A DNA stretch of 46,735 bases from Heterotrichella gracilis (GCA_032358255.1 JAULBX010026508.1:1-46735); one strand, 5' to 3'. Positions 23,149 through 35,736 are shown, counted from the first letter of the stretch. Notes: generated from the sequence alone by a model not told the origin. Numbers and translations: made by a program.

Positions 23149-23805
23149 GGTTGGCCCTCTGCGGTTTTATATCACGCAGAAATGTGGTGGTACAACAAGC
23201 AGCGCAGGCCTGCTCATTGCACCCAGGCGTGCAGCCTGTTAGGGTGGCATCGCTAAGCCATTCGCTAAGACAGCGTGCCACAAGGGTAAAAGCGACCCCT
23301 TGCTGGTTAGCACGGTGCTTCAAGCTATGGTGCGAGAGGTGCTTTAGATCTCTGGCTAACTGGTGTTCTATCAACGTTGTGCTTGCTTTTGCTTGGTCAT
23401 TACCAAGTTATGCTCGAGCGTTCAATGTGCATGCAACACCCCTGCAAGCGCGACACATGGCATTTCTGGGGAAATTGCATGCAGCCGAGGCGAGGATGGA
23501 AAAGTACATGCAAAGCCTATCCAAAACAGGATCAGGCAACGGCAAAGTCGACGTGGGCGGAAACAACAAAACAAGTTGCATCGTGCAGTCTGGCAAGCAA
23601 TCTGTGTACAGCTTGACCAAAACAGCTTGACCAAAACCGTTTAATATAGACGCACTACACAACGCTTGGTGTCGAATAGTGCACCGCCGCTTTGTTTTGA
23701 GGGCGCACATATACGTGCAGTAGCATTACTGGGCGACGGGCCTAAAGCTGCAAGCCAGTTTGCTCACTCTTACTATCCTCTTGTGTTGCACTTCAGAGGA
23801 GTACA
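23149..23805. other. Divergent promoter region between TAF2 and GUN4
   Basis: About 650 bases between two outward-facing start codons. A TATAAAA on the minus strand (23165-23171) is only 17 bases before the TAF2 ATG. Around 23615-23640 there is a short repeat, CAGCTTGACCAAAAC, two units. I recognise no gene. Confidence 0.5.
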
Positions 23806-24740
23806 ATGAACGTGCAGTGCTTCTCCACAAACCTGCTGCAGGGGCAGCAACGCTCGCTGCACCGCAGTGCGTCGTCCAAGTGCACACCTAGCATGCATCC
23901 AGCATCCCTGGTGATTGGCGCCCCCAGGCGCGGTGTTGTGGCTGCACCACGGACCTTTAAGCTTGCTGTCAGTGCCTCTGACTCTGCCAGCTCAAGCCTG
24001 CTCGGCAGCCCCTCCCTCGAGTTCACACCAGCTTCAACAAGCTCATCCAAGTCGAAGAAGCCAGTCATCACCGTCGATGAGGTGCCGCTAGAAAGCGAGG
24101 TATGCCACAGTGTAACCTCCTACGGTTGCTCTGCACTCTGTTTAAGCTGCAAGCTGTGAAAGTAAGTAGTATGCAAGCCATTGGCCTTGTAGGATACAGC
24201 TCAGGAGTCCTTGCATGGCACCGACATGGCTAGCCTAGCTAAACACTGGACCCCTTGCAGGTTGGTATGGACTACACAAAGCTTCAGCAGCTGCTCAAGG
24301 AGGGCAAGTTTGAGGAGGCAGATGACGTGACCCGTGCCACGTTAATCAAGCTGGCAGGGCCGGACGCGGAGGAGCGGGGCTGGGTGTACTTCACCGAGGT
24401 ACAGTTCATATCTGTCAAGGACTTCCAGACCATGGACAACCTGTGGAAGGCAGCCAGCGACGGCAAGTTTGGGTTCAGCGTGCAGAAGGAGGTGTGGGTG
24501 CAGAACCAGAAGATCTGGCAGAGGTTCTTCAAGCAAATAGACTGGGTGCAGGGGGAGAACAACATCTACCGGAAATGGCCCCAAGAGTTCTTCTACAACA
24601 AGGACGCCCCCAAGGGGCACCTGCCGCTGACAAACGCCCTCCGTGGGACGCGGCTGCTGGAGAACATCTTGCTACACCCAGCCTTCGACAGGAGCAATAC
24701 GGGACCTACTGATTCCGACACACCCGACTGGTTGAAGTGA
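23806..24740 (+). CDS. GUN4: GUN4-like tetrapyrrole-binding protein, chloroplastic
   Basis: GUN4 binds protoporphyrin IX and Mg-protoporphyrin IX and stimulates magnesium chelatase, the entry step of chlorophyll synthesis in the plastid. Two exons, 23806-24099 and 24261-24740, joined in phase 0, give 257 residues, normal for an algal GUN4. The first 60 or so residues are rich in Ser, Ala and Arg and poor in acids, as in a chloroplast transit peptide. The GUN4 core starts at about residue 102: MDYTKLQQLLKEGKFEEADD, then the conserved DNLWKAASDGKFGFSVQKEV and WP.EFFYN.DAPKGHLP. The protein ends in a short Ser/Thr/Asp tail. It diverges from TAF2 and converges with the cyclophilin gene. An in-frame ATG further in (residue 30) could also serve as start. 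Confidence 0.95.
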
Positions 24741-25739
24741 GGCGGTAGTGGGCGTTGCTCACCGCCAAGCCACCTTGCCAGCAGTTTTGTCAGCCTGGCA
24801 GTGACTTTTTTGGCTGAAAAATGGCTATGGCAGCCGTCATCCTTTTGACCTATGAGAGTGTGCGTTAATGGGGGGTGGCTTGGGGCTACACACTCGGTTT
24901 GTGATGGGGACAAGTTTAGCAGTGTTGCTCGGCGTCAGTTGCCATCCAGGGGGGATGGTGTTGCACTGCCCAGAACAGTGAAGGAGTTTCTGTGTTTGAA
25001 CAAACTTCTGACAGCATACAGTCCTATATTCTGTTCCATTCTTGTTAGTTTTCAGCAGCACCTGGTCTCACTAGCAGCAGGGGTTGGGTAGCAGCAATAT
25101 GTGCATAATGTTGCTTGATACCTACATACTCCAGCCTGCACAATGGTTATTGGATGACTTCCGTAACCAGCTATACATCATGCTTTTATCTATGCAAACC
25201 ATACAGCCTTGTGTTGTGGGAGGGCATTGCCCATTTGGGTCACTGTAACACCAAAGGGACCTCTGTTTCAACTCTGCCAATTTGGTGCTGATTGTTGTAT
25301 CAAGGGGTAAGGGGCTTGGAGGTGTGCCTCGTTGCCCAGCAGTGGTTGTGCAGCCAGCCAGTTGACAGCCAGGATTGCTTTGCACACAAACTCACCAGAT
25401 TGCAGACCAAGGTGACCACTGGGGAACTGGCAGCTAACAGCTTAGTAAGTTCTCTGTGCATGGTGCATCCAACAGTGCTGAAACAGCAGACAGTCGTGGG
25501 TCACGATACCTGTTGCAACGTTTGCCTCCATGAGGTGTAGTGCACAGCAACTGTTAGATCATATGTCCCAGTCCCAGCCCTAGTACATAAACTCAACTTG
25601 GTACAGCGTCAAGTGTATGAAGCCTTGTCAGTGACACTGCCAACTGCTGTAAGGAGCGCGTGACACCTCAATGACACCCTTCAGACGTTGGCACTCCTGA
25701 AACCCCAGCAAGCGCCCTTGCCCCAAGCTGCACCTAACT
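24741..25739. other. Convergent intergenic region between GUN4 and cyclophilin
   Basis: About 1 kb holding both 3' UTRs. TGTAA motifs occur at about 25244 and 25649 on the plus strand; either could be an algal polyadenylation signal for GUN4, but the distance is large. Nothing else is recognised. Confidence 0.4.
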
Positions 25740-26871
25740 TCACTCTTCTACGGCTTCACCCCCCTCTACAGGCAGCTCCCCGCTCTTGGCAACAGTCACC
25801 TTCTTGCTGGGTGTGCCGCTGCTGGAGCCCATCGCCTCCACCTTGTACACCACATCCATGCCCTCGATCACGCGCCCAAACACCACGTGCCGCCCGTCCA
25901 GCCACTCAGTCTTGACTGTGCATATAAAGAACTGGGAGCCGTTGGAGTCTGGGCCAGCGTTGGCCATGCTCATGATGCCTGGGCCAGTGTGCTTGAGCTT
26001 GAAGTTCTCGTCAGCAAACTTGTCGCCATAGATGGACTCCCCGCCCACGCCAGTCCCTGCGTGTGATACACACACTCCTCTTGGCGACAACGCCTGGCCA
26101 GGTATCAGTGGTACCACCACCCAGCAGCAGCATGCAAAGTAGCAGAATGTGGTAGGTCCGCACCGTGGGTGAAGTCGCCTCCCTGGATCATGAACTTGGG
26201 GATGATGCGGTGGAAGGAAGACCCCGCATAGGTGAGTGGCTTGCCGCTCTTGCCTGTGCCCTTCTCCCCAGTGCACAGCGCCCTGGAAGAGATCATAGTG
26301 GCCTGAGTATCCGGGTACCATTGGCTGGCAACTGACAAGTCAAGCAGGCACTGCAGCCCTTAAAAATTAGGATGCAAATGTCCCTCTACCGTACAGAGGG
26401 GCAATACTCTACCCACTGTCAAGTGCATGCATTGTGGCCAGATGCATATGCATGGCCACCCATCGCACCTGAAGTTCTCCACCGTCAGAGGCACGACGTT
26501 TCCGTACAGACCCATGACCACGCGTCCCTCTGGCTTGCCGTCAATCTCGACATCGAAATACACCTGCACAAGGAAAGCATGGTGGTTTGTGACAGCATAC
26601 AATGCCAATCAGAACCACGCCAAATGGCGAGCGCCATGTAGCATCATGCTACTCACAAAACGATCATACCAGCTACTGATATTAAGTACCAGGTACACAA
26701 CAGCAATACAGGGGGCGGTTGGCAGCACAGTTCCTTGATTGTGCTCTATGTGCTCACCTTGTGGGTGATGGTCTTGTCGAGCTTCTTCTTCTTCTTGGCG
26801 TCAACAGACATGAACGCGCCGATGCATAGCACCACAAGCAGGGCGGCAACAGCCACCCGTTTTGCCACCAT
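25740..26871 (-). CDS. Cyclophilin-type peptidyl-prolyl cis-trans isomerase, secretory pathway
   Basis: Catalyses cis-trans isomerisation of Xaa-Pro bonds during protein folding. Four exons (26871-26758, 26563-26469, 26282-26164, 26056-25740) give 214 residues, all phases closing. The N-terminus ([20 protein letters not shown]) is a clear signal peptide followed by a Lys-rich stretch, as in ER cyclophilin B. All usual active-site positions are visible: [15 protein letters not shown] (Arg, Phe, Gln), GSQFFI (Phe), the Trp in [12 protein letters not shown] and its His. There is a family insert at [11 protein letters not shown]. No KDEL-type ER retrieval signal is present; the tail ends in acidic EAVEE. 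It therefore probably enters the ER, but final location is uncertain. The ATG sits in a good context (ACGATGG). Confidence 0.95.
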
Positions 26872-28420
26872 CGTCCAGTCAGATCTTGGCTTTGCCCGGT
26901 GGAACTTATCCAGGTTGATACCTGGTGAGTATGCTACCACACAATAACACACAACCAACAATAAGGCAGCCCCCGAGAAAACGCACTATGTCCACATCAA
27001 TGTGCTGAGGACCTATAAAGGCTCCACTCTGGCTCCACTCTGCACTTTTCAAGCCCTGCAAAATTGGCGTGATGCATGCACTCGGTTTCATCCCCTTCCA
27101 AACTTGTAAACATCTCCCTTGTCTTTTTGGGCTTCCCTTTATTTCAGCCTTTATTCCAAAGACGACAGCCCACTTCCCAAGCAGTTCTCCCACAGGATTC
27201 AGTGCAAACGTCGTGCAGCTGTTGTCATTGTGCCAGAAAGCTGCAGCTGGACAACCGGAGCTTGGAGGGAGCTGCCGAGGCGTGTGTCGGAAGTCAGAAG
27301 TCGAGCAGGTGAGCTAGCCCAAAACAGCCGTTACAGTGCATGCATATGAGAGGGACAAGGTGTGAATTGGCTGTTATAACCGTCACTTGAGAGCAATTCA
27401 GGTACATAGGAGCATTGCCTGATGTTTCCTGCACGTCGAACTTGATGGCTTGGGTTCTGGGCCGCCTAAACGCTTGCACACGTTGTGCACTGTTTCGGAT
27501 TCACACGCCGTTTGTGCGGAATGGTTCCGAAGCTGCTGTCTTCGGACCACTCAGACCAGTGTGAGACATTCCTTGCAAGATGGTACTCCCTGCTGCTTAG
27601 AACTGCGACTGTAATGTCTGCACGTTGGAAATTAGTGTTATGTCATGCTGCACTGTGCATTGTCCAAACCTCGTAGTTGACCACTCCTTTGTAGGTGTCT
27701 TTGCGCTTTTCTTGTATGCCTAGAGGTCCTCTGCTTTTCTTTGGTCTCAAATTGCCTGGTGACTCCAGATTTGTCACAGAGGCTTGATAAAAGGAACCAC
27801 TCAAGGGCCTAGGTATAACCATTGCTGTTGGCACTTTTTGTTAGCTGTGAGAACGTTTGGCTCCCCTGCACTGTACACTACACTTTTACCTGTAGCTTTT
27901 CATCCCTTCAGTTGCCTGCATAACAGCCACTGTTGTGACAGTGCACATGGGGGCCCCAGTCAAACCCATCACCTCACCAACTCCCTGCACCGCATCTACA
28001 GGGAGTTATTTGAAAACTTGCCTTCACTGGTAACACCTTCAAGACCCAGTACATCAGCAGCAGCGCTACCTGTGGCATTCCTTGCCCAGTACATCAATAC
28101 CAGGCTTCAAATCAAACAGACCAACTATGGCTTAGCAGCCCTGGTGCTGTAGCTGCAGCACCACAGCTAGCTGCCAATCCTACACAGAAAGCTGACAGAT
28201 CATCATGTGTAGCTGGCCATCATCTGCGCCTTGAAGGTATGCTTGAATGTGGATCATGGCCAGACTTCTTCATGTTCACAGGCACACTGCCCGAACGCGC
28301 TGTATACAAGCCAAGGGCACGCCATGAACACGCTGGGTTGACCATATCATTTGGCACCCAGATTCAGTTAAGCCCCCTCCATGTGAGGCCTCACAGCAGC
28401 CCGATGCCTTGCAGTGTCCG
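26872..28420. other. Divergent intergenic region upstream of cyclophilin and zinc-ribbon genes
   Basis: About 1.5 kb. An open frame of about 80 codons at 27069-27317 (plus) has no domain, and a fragment around 27976-28150 reads as plausible protein in one frame. Neither can be joined to the downstream gene with certainty. Undetected 5' exons of the zinc-ribbon gene could lie here, since the sequence just before its first ATG (CCTTGCAG at 28407-28414) also looks like a splice acceptor in phase with it. Confidence 0.4.
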
Positions 28421-30223
28421 ATGATTAATCAGGAGGAGGAAGGCCAGGCGCTGGCTGCAGCTCTCTTGGCAGACAAGCTGCTGCGAGGGATGAAGCGCTG
28501 CAAGGACTGCAACGAGCCCAGCCCTGCGGCTTGCAAGGCATGCGAGCGCTGCGGCATCACCTTCAGCAACCCGGACGCCCCCGAGACCCTGGCATCCAGC
28601 GACAGCGACTCAGAGCGGTTTCTGGATGGGCAACCGCGCAGCAGGTGACACACTTTAAGGTTGAAAACAATAATTAATGGAAATTTGTCTCAGAATGGTA
28701 TCAGTAGAAGCAGCAGCTTGTGAAACACAGGAATGCATGGCGCGTGGCCATTGTTGGTGGTTGTATCCCCCGGCGGGCACTTGTGTAAATGGCACTGGGC
28801 CTGCATATACCATTTCTGATTGTTTTGAGCAGTGCCAGGACGGAGTTTGCACCTGCATGTCTGTAAAGGGCGACTGCCCATCCGGCTGTGCAGCTGTAAC
28901 TAGTTAACTACCCCACCTGCATTTGCGGCATGAGGGCCCTAAATTCACAAAAATTCAAACCTTCTTTTTGTGCGTAAAGAATAGATATAAATTGGTTCTT
29001 ATTCTTTATTCTGATGGGGAAAACGGTGACGCAGGCCCGCCAAGAAGCACACCAACGGTGAGGCCGAGGAAGAGAACACCAGCTCGGGGCCCGTCCCAGG
29101 GACCAGCGCCAGCGAGCAGGGGGGATCCGAGGCCGAGGGCGAGGGCGCTGCGGATGAGGAGAATGAGGAGGAGGATGAGCCGCGCCACCCTGTGTCCAGT
29201 GCGGTGACGGACCACGCGCTGCGCCAGGACAAGGAGACGCTCCACCCCTCGGACTTTGACACCACCGCCAAGAACACGCCCATGGTGGAGGCCAAGGCGG
29301 GCAGCAACATCTGGTACCAGGTGCGGATTCAAAGTGGGTTTGAGATTGCCCTCTGGTGTATCTTTGTGCTTCACTGGCTTGTGTCATTTGCCCGTGGCGT
29401 GCCGGAGGAGGTGGCTTTGGCATTGCGCCATCTGTACTTTTTTTCCAATAAGAGTTGTTGAAAACGTACGTGATTTTGTCTTCTTTGATTGGATATTTTT
29501 ATTCATAGATCGTTCTATTCTTGGTGCCAGGTGGTCATCCGGCGCGAGACCGCCAACGAGCTGTACATCAGCTTCCCGGCGGTGGGCAAGCGCGACAAGG
29601 AGGTGCGCCAGTGGCTGGCCAAGCGCAGCTCGCGGCTGTGGCGCGGGTCCTACAAGAACAAGGACTGGAGGTACCTGGGCAAGGGCGCGTGGGCGCCGCG
29701 CGAGGCCCCGCGCCCCTCCCGGCGCCGCAAGGCGTCATCCATGAAGCGCAAGCGACAGGACCCCGCCGCGCCCGCAGGCACCGCAGGCACTGGAGACAGC
29801 GTGGGGGGCACCGCCACCAGCGAGGGGGGCGCGACAGCCAAGAGGGAGCACTCGCACTCGCAGGGGGTGGATAAGAAGTCGCGCAGCACGGGGGAGCAGG
29901 GCGGGGTGGAGGCGCATGCGGCGGTGAAGGTCAAGGTGGAGGTGGAGGTTGGGGCGGTGGCGTGTGGGGCGGTGGCGGGACACGAGCGGCGGCCGGCTGC
30001 GGGGCCAGCGGCGGGGGCGGATGTGGATGGGGGTGTGGGGGTGGCCAGCATGGTGGTGGTGAAGCAGGAGGAGGCCTCGCACTCGCAGGGGGAGGCGGGA
30101 CCGCAGCAGGCCGCAGCCAATGACTCGCTAGCCAACTGGTTCCGGTGGCACTTCATGCTGCTGGCCAACACCGGGGAGGACTGGCAGGCGCTGCCGGCGG
30201 TGTCGCAGACGCTGCGGTGCTGA
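28421..30223 (+). CDS. Zinc-ribbon protein with acidic and basic low-complexity regions, function unknown
   Basis: Three exons (28421-28644, 29035-29320, 29531-30223) give 400 residues with matching phases. Residues 27-46 form a small zinc ribbon, C-x2-C-x7-C-x2-C-x2-C, of the kind CPxCG..........CxxCG.xF (UPF0547-like). A Ser/Glu/Asp-rich acidic stretch follows (residues about 60-125). Then comes a compact, probably folded region, about 155-240, with NIWYQVVIRRETANELYISF and QWLAKRSSRLWRGSYKNKDW. A Lys/Arg-rich nuclear-localisation-like segment follows (RRRKASSMKRKRQD), then Ala/Gly/Val-rich sequence and a Trp-containing end. The folded part loosely recalls Tudor-like or SAWADEE chromatin-reader domains, but this is a weak resemblance only. 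A nuclear role is inferred from composition. An additional 5' exon is possible. Confidence 0.6.
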
Positions 30224-31617
30224 TGTGGGGGAGAAGATGGGGGTGGAGGGGGCGTCATGCACTGGGGTGAAGTGGCGTGGATGGCAGGCGCTGCGCTGGG
30301 GATTGCTGCGAGATGTGCTGTGGCGATGTTTGGGTATTCACAAATGTGTGTGGAGGGTGCTATGAGATGCGTGGTGCTGCAGCAGATGGGGTTTGGTGGG
30401 TGCAATGTGGAGTGTGGGCACGTTCCTTGTGCCGGCTCGGCAACAGGAGAGTAGCGCAGGCAAAGAAACTAAATTTGGTCAAATGCTGCGTAATGTGTCT
30501 TGAATTACTGGGGTTGGGCTGGAGTTTGATGATCGAACAGCATATGCTTGTGCATGGCGATAACCGGGTGCAAACTACTGTCGACTGCTTTCTGTTTTTA
30601 GTATTTTTTCACTTAATAATATGCTGAAGACCAGGGAGGTCTAAGATTTGGAATATGAACTTCAATGTGTGACAATCATTATGTATGGTGACCAGTTTTG
30701 TGATGTGCCCTATGGTCACCAGCCCCACTATGATTGAACGCAGTCAATGTGCTTAAAGCTAAAGTTTAGATAATATCATGGCATTGTAATGGATTGCACT
30801 GGAACCTCGCAGGCTTGCTTTAGCCCATTTATCTTCAACGTCAGCCTGAGGGTTGCCTTGGCTTTAATCCCTCTCGATCCTGGACCACGTGGCCACACAC
30901 AGGGCCGAACCTGTGCACTGCAGAACTATCTGTAGGCATACCATACGGCGTCGCGCGTACACCGCCATCGTTGTTTAGACAACCATGGTGAGCCTCAGTG
31001 CATGCAGCCACACACCGTCAGCTCATGATCATAGAATGGCATTTGCGGCAATTTTACAGGAGGCACGTTGCCAGAATTGTAGGCTCAGCCTGCACACAAG
31101 TGGTGCAGTGCAGCTGTAAGTGTAAGCTACTGTTCAAATAAATTGACTGAAAGATGAGGTTTGAGTTCAGTGGACTGTCAAAGGATGCACCTTCCGCATC
31201 GCTCACAAAATTCAAAGGCTCAATAAAACAAAACCAGAAGACTTCGTTATTGCCAAGCGCCTTACGCAAGCAAACCGGTAATCTGGCTGTGTTGCTATAA
31301 CGCGGGCTATAACGCAAAATTAAGAAATCTGAAAGGGAGCATCATGGATGCGCATTAACTTGCCCACGAGTGCAATGTAAATTGCTAGTATGTACAACAA
31401 AATTGAAACCTCCGCTCACTTTTTATGACGCAAAATTAAGAAACAAATTTATGCGGCATTCCCAGCCGCCATCAGCTCATCAACAGTGCTGCAATCGTTC
31501 GCTTGATCGAACACTCGCTTGCCAGTACTGGTGCTGTCACTCTTCAATCTCAGCTGCGCCTTCACTCTCACTCCCCTCCAGCAGAAAAAAAACCAAAATT
31601 CCCCCACAGCCATTGCA
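30224..31617. other. Convergent intergenic region
   Basis: About 1.4 kb between two stop codons. Coding-like composition fades after 30470; the remainder is AT-richer with no recognisable gene, repeat or RNA. Confidence 0.4.
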
Positions 31618-34600
31618 TTATAGCTCCCCAAGATCACTCCCACTCCGCTCCTCTGACGCCTCCCCATCGCTCCCCTCGCTCTCGCCATTCTCACTCTCCT
31701 CCAGCATCGACGACTCCCCCTCCGTCCCCTCTTCCTCCCCTGTCCCCTCCCTACCTTCTACCTCTGAGCTCTCCTCCCCTGTGGTCCCCTCCTCCTCCTC
31801 CTCCCCTTCCTCCATGCTCGACGTGTCGCTCTCCACCCCCTGCTCCTGATCTCCTTCCCCCACCTTGATGACATCTTCATCTGACGAAAAGTCCACCAGA
31901 ATGGATTGGAGCAGGTCGCCAGATAGTCCCGGGGGTGTGTTGGTGGATGCGCCTGCGCCTCCAGCTGCACGGCCCTGCAACACACACACAGCAGGGCTAC
32001 ACACCTTCACACACCAACCCACAGCCACTGACCAACGAACACCCTCGCCCACTCCCACACCCACACATATATACCCACCCACCAAACGCCAGATATGCAT
32101 GCTCCCAGCATACTCAACGCCGGCCACCCCACCCACATGCACCCACACACCAGTACTAATATTCTGCAGAGGAATGACACCCTTGTACCCCACATCCACC
32201 ACGCCGCACCACCACCCAAAGTGGTAGCCAGGTCCTGCGGGTAACTGACCAATTGCCTGGTGTAGCCCCTGACAGGGACAATGCGCATGGTGCCACGTGA
32301 TGGAAAATCCAATGCCTTACTACCCAAATGACACAGGAACCAAAACCCTACACCTAAAGCCCATGACCTAACCCCAACTCCCATGCCCGCCATGCATCCC
32401 CACCCCCATCTCTCCACCCCACACACATCCATGCACAACAAGCAACCCAATGGCACCAATAAAGGCTGGGGCGTCTGCAGGTGCCAAAACCATCCTGTGC
32501 ACACCCAAATGACAACACATGTCACGGCATGGCGGGAAAAGACACCATTGTCCCAGAAACTGCTCGAGCATGCTGACCGTCAGGTGCTTTTGGGGCACAT
32601 ACACCCCAAACACACCTCATGATTGCCATGATCCAACAGCTGTTTGCACAAGGGTTGCCCACTCACGCCCTGCCGAGACCTGTGTTGTCATCTCTTAGCA
32701 GCTAATCGTGGAGACTAAAACCAGGAGAAAAAACCCACCACAGAGCCACCTGGCGCCGCCACCTGGCGCCACTTGCAACCACACAGAGCCCCCACACCCC
32801 ATGCACTTCGGTTGCCGGCGCCAGAGGCAACGAGAAGGAACTCACTGGGCGCAGCTGCATGACGATGGCGGCGCTGAGGTGCTCTCGCCGGCACATAAAC
32901 CCTTAGCCCCAACCCCGAAACAAGAACACAACACAGGGGGGAAAGCACCGCGGCGCCACCTGGCGCCCACATGAAACAACACAAACACCCCACACTCCAA
33001 GCACCTCATTCGCCGGCGCCAGTCGCAGCAATGAGGAGCTCCGTGTGCGCAGCTGCTTGACCATGGCTGCGGTGAGGTGCTTGTGGGGGCAGGCGGCGCC
33101 GCGTGGGCAGTAACCGGCCAGGAATGCGCGGCACACCGGGGCGGCGGGGTCCACGCGCACGTGCAGGTAGGGGCAGGCGGAGTTGCTGCATTTGCCCTGT
33201 GGGCGGCGGGAAAAAGGGGGCTTTCAATTCAATGTACTCCTACAACATTTGCGAGGTTAATAATGTACACCTGCAAGATTTGCGAGAATAGCAGGGTGCC
33301 CTACATGCTCTGCACAAACAAGATGGACCGCCCTTCAGGTAGTACACGCATGCATGTGTGGTGGCCTTTCATTGGCTTTTTCCTTTCTCTTTCCCATTTT
33401 TGCTTCTCAATTAGCGGCATCCCCACTGTGTAAGACGTACTGCCCCACAGCCCCACGCCCTTAACTGCTTTAACCGTTTCGCTCTCTTACCTCGATTCCA
33501 TATACACATGGCAGTGGTCCACATGTTATTTTCGATTCATTCAATTTTTTAACGTGCTATCCTCACCTGTAGGTAGTACAGGCATGTGGGCATGAGGTCC
33601 GGCTGGCGACAGTGTTGCAGCGAGCAGTCGGGGCGCGTGCACCTTCCCTGGAGCCATGGCGTGCACACCGCCACCCTCTTGGGGTCGTGCGAGTAGCGGC
33701 AGGCCCCGCTGCGCGCCTTGCTGCACCGACCAGTCCTGCGCGCAAGGCACAGATATATGGTGATTATTGGGGGTGACACTTGGAGTCGGTGCGTCACTAA
33801 ATGCAGGAAGCCATGGCATGCACAGGATGTGCAGGCTGGATGATTGTCACAAACGATCAGATCCTATTAGAATTTTAATTAATACATCTAGGCGAGGATC
33901 AACATAAAGGTTCATACAACATGCAAATGGATCCACCAATGTCTGTAACCCGTCATTGATGGCTGCAAATGCAAAGGCTGTAGAATACACTGCCCCTAGA
34001 TGATGCCCCTTTACCAAACCCCACCCGCAGTACACTGGAGCACAGCAAATAACATTCTAAGATCATATAGAATAAAACAACAAAGCCCTCACCTGCAGTA
34101 CACCGGGCAGAGCTTGAGCTTGCTGATGGCCTGCTGCATGCGCAGCTGCTTCCGAATCACACGCTTCTTCACAGAGGAGCTCCGGGCCCCACTACTCGTA
34201 GCCCTCGTGGCCACCCGACCAGGGGGCGAAGCCGCCGCCTCCCCTTCCACCCGCCGCACCAGGGTGTGGCCGCTCTGTGCCCCCTGGTACGTCTCCTCCC
34301 CTTTTCCAGCACAAATAACCAACATGAATAATGATGCATGATGCATCGCGAATGCTTACATTATTGCAGCAACGTTTGCTTGGCATGTTGCAACACAACG
34401 TATGCCACAACTGTTGACCATGCGTTCCAGCAATACAGCCAGGTGTGTGCCAGCCAATTGCATTGCCTTTTTGCGTGAAGGATAAAAACCTATCAAAATG
34501 CATGACTGTCACCGGTCACCATTCAGTTCCCTCACCTAGGCGCACAAGCTTGGTGAAGCGCGCCCCCGCCTTCCCTTTTCTGGTCGACCGCTTCAGCTTC

Positions 34601-35736
34601 TTCCCCTTGGTAGACAAAGATGCACTCTTATACCCCTTGGACGAGCCGGATGAAACCGCCTTGGGCGTCCTGGGCTTAGCTGTGCGGACAACGGGGCCTG
34701 CCTCGAGTCCACTGGATGGGAGGGAAGAGGCCCGGGGTTTATGCTTGGTCGTGGGGAATGCGGTGGGTTGCAGGGGCGCATCCTTGCTGGTCCACGTCAG
34801 GTTGTGTGCCCCTGTTGCAGCCTTGACCCCTGACCGCTTGAGGCTGAAACCGCTAGTTGACTTTTTGTACAGCAGCTTGTAGCTGTTGTCAACCGCGGCA
34901 GACTCATGGAGCACGGGCCGTGGTGGCTTGGAACCCTTTGGGAGGGTTTTGGAGGGCTGGGTGGCGGCGGCTGTGGGCGCCCCAGCGGTGGTGGTGGTGC
35001 TGCTGCTGCTCCCGGGTGGCTGTGGCTGTGGCTGTGGCTGTGGTCGCGGCTGTGGTCGTGGCTGTGGGGGCCTAGGGTGGGGATCGGTGGCGGTGGGACT
35101 GGCTACTGGCTTGGCTGCTTGCGATGTAGTGGTGGCTGTAGGCAAGGATGGCAAGGAGGCACTGCGAGCCCAGGTGTTGTTGCGTGGAGGGGTAGCCTGT
35201 GGTGGCCTCGAATGCACCCTACTGGTGGGACTGGCAGCTTGTGAAGCGGTGGCTATGGGCAGGGCAGGTAGGGAGGTGCTGGGTGTGGGGCGGACCCACT
35301 TGCTGGTGGGACTGGCGCCTGGTTTGGCTGCTTGTGGTGTAGGTTCAGGCAAGGTGGGTAACGCGGTGCTGGGAGTGGGGCGGACCCATGTGTTGCTGGG
35401 GCGAGGCTGGGCCGACTGGGGACGGTGGTAGGGTCCCGGGGGTCGGTTGGCAGGCCTGGTAGCGTTGCCTGAGGGGTGGGTGGGCCTGGGCCCCTGGTGA
35501 GGGGGCGCTGGGTGGGTGGCTGGACGGGCAGGGAAGGACTGGGTTGAAGACGATGTCTGTGGTTTTGGCTGTTGGGTTGTGGTTGGAGGGTCTTGTGATC
35601 GCACAAGCTTGTTCTGTGACGTCCTGAGGTACCCGTTGGCGGGCTGGGTGGCCGTTTGGCTGCTTTTGGTTTCCAGCTGCTGGGGAGCCTGTGGGTGGGT
35701 GGAGCCTGGTCGCACGTAACGCCTGTTGCTACTCAT
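31618..35736 (-). CDS. ZC3H3-like CCCH zinc-finger protein
   Basis: ZC3H3-type proteins are nuclear and take part in mRNA polyadenylation and export. Exons 35736-34536, 34300-34093, 33735-33567, 33196-33005 and 31974-31618 join in phase to 708 residues. The N-terminal 400 residues are low-complexity (Pro, Ser, Thr, Gln) but contain RRYVRPGS and QNKLVR, short motifs typical of ZC3H3 N-termini, and several Lys/Arg clusters. Then follow four CCCH fingers: CPVYCRTGRCSKARSGACRYSH, seen as C-x8-C-x7-C-x3-H; C-x7-C-x4-C-x3-H (CTPWLQGRCTRPDCSLQH); the same spacing (CLYYLQGKCSNSACPYLH); and C-x7-C-x5-C-x3-H (CRAFLAGYCPRGAACPHKH). The last exon encodes a strongly acidic Glu/Ser/Gly tail. Animal ZC3H3 has five fingers; a fifth is not seen here. 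The donor of exon 4 (GTGCTT) is weak, so that junction is the least certain. Confidence 0.82.
32567..32895 (-). pseudogene. Copies of the last CCCH-finger exon segment (ZC3H3-like gene)
   Basis: About 32810-32893 repeats the 3' part of exon 33196-33005 and the intron after it at a spacing of about 195 bp. EHLSAAIVMQLR mirrors KHLTAAMVKQLR, and GCGCCACCTGGCGCC blocks occur in both following introns. A more decayed third copy at about 32567-32615 reads KHLTVSMLEQFL. None retains a complete finger. Confidence 0.7.
34994..35066. repeat. TGTGGCTG-type simple repeat inside ZC3H3-like coding exon
   Basis: Repeats of GGCTGTGGCTGTG on the plus strand encode a Pro-Gln/Pro-Arg run (PRPQPRPQPQPQ) on the minus strand, within the disordered N-terminal region. 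Confidence 0.8.

Noticed and set aside
23165..23171. TATAAAA upstream of TAF2 as core promoter
   Set aside because: Only 17 bases before the ATG, so transcription would start at or after the start codon; probably chance, unless the start codon is wrong.
27069..27317. Three overlapping open frames upstream of the cyclophilin gene
   Set aside because: No homology or splice connection seen; may be UTR or undetected 5' exon, so not called as a gene.
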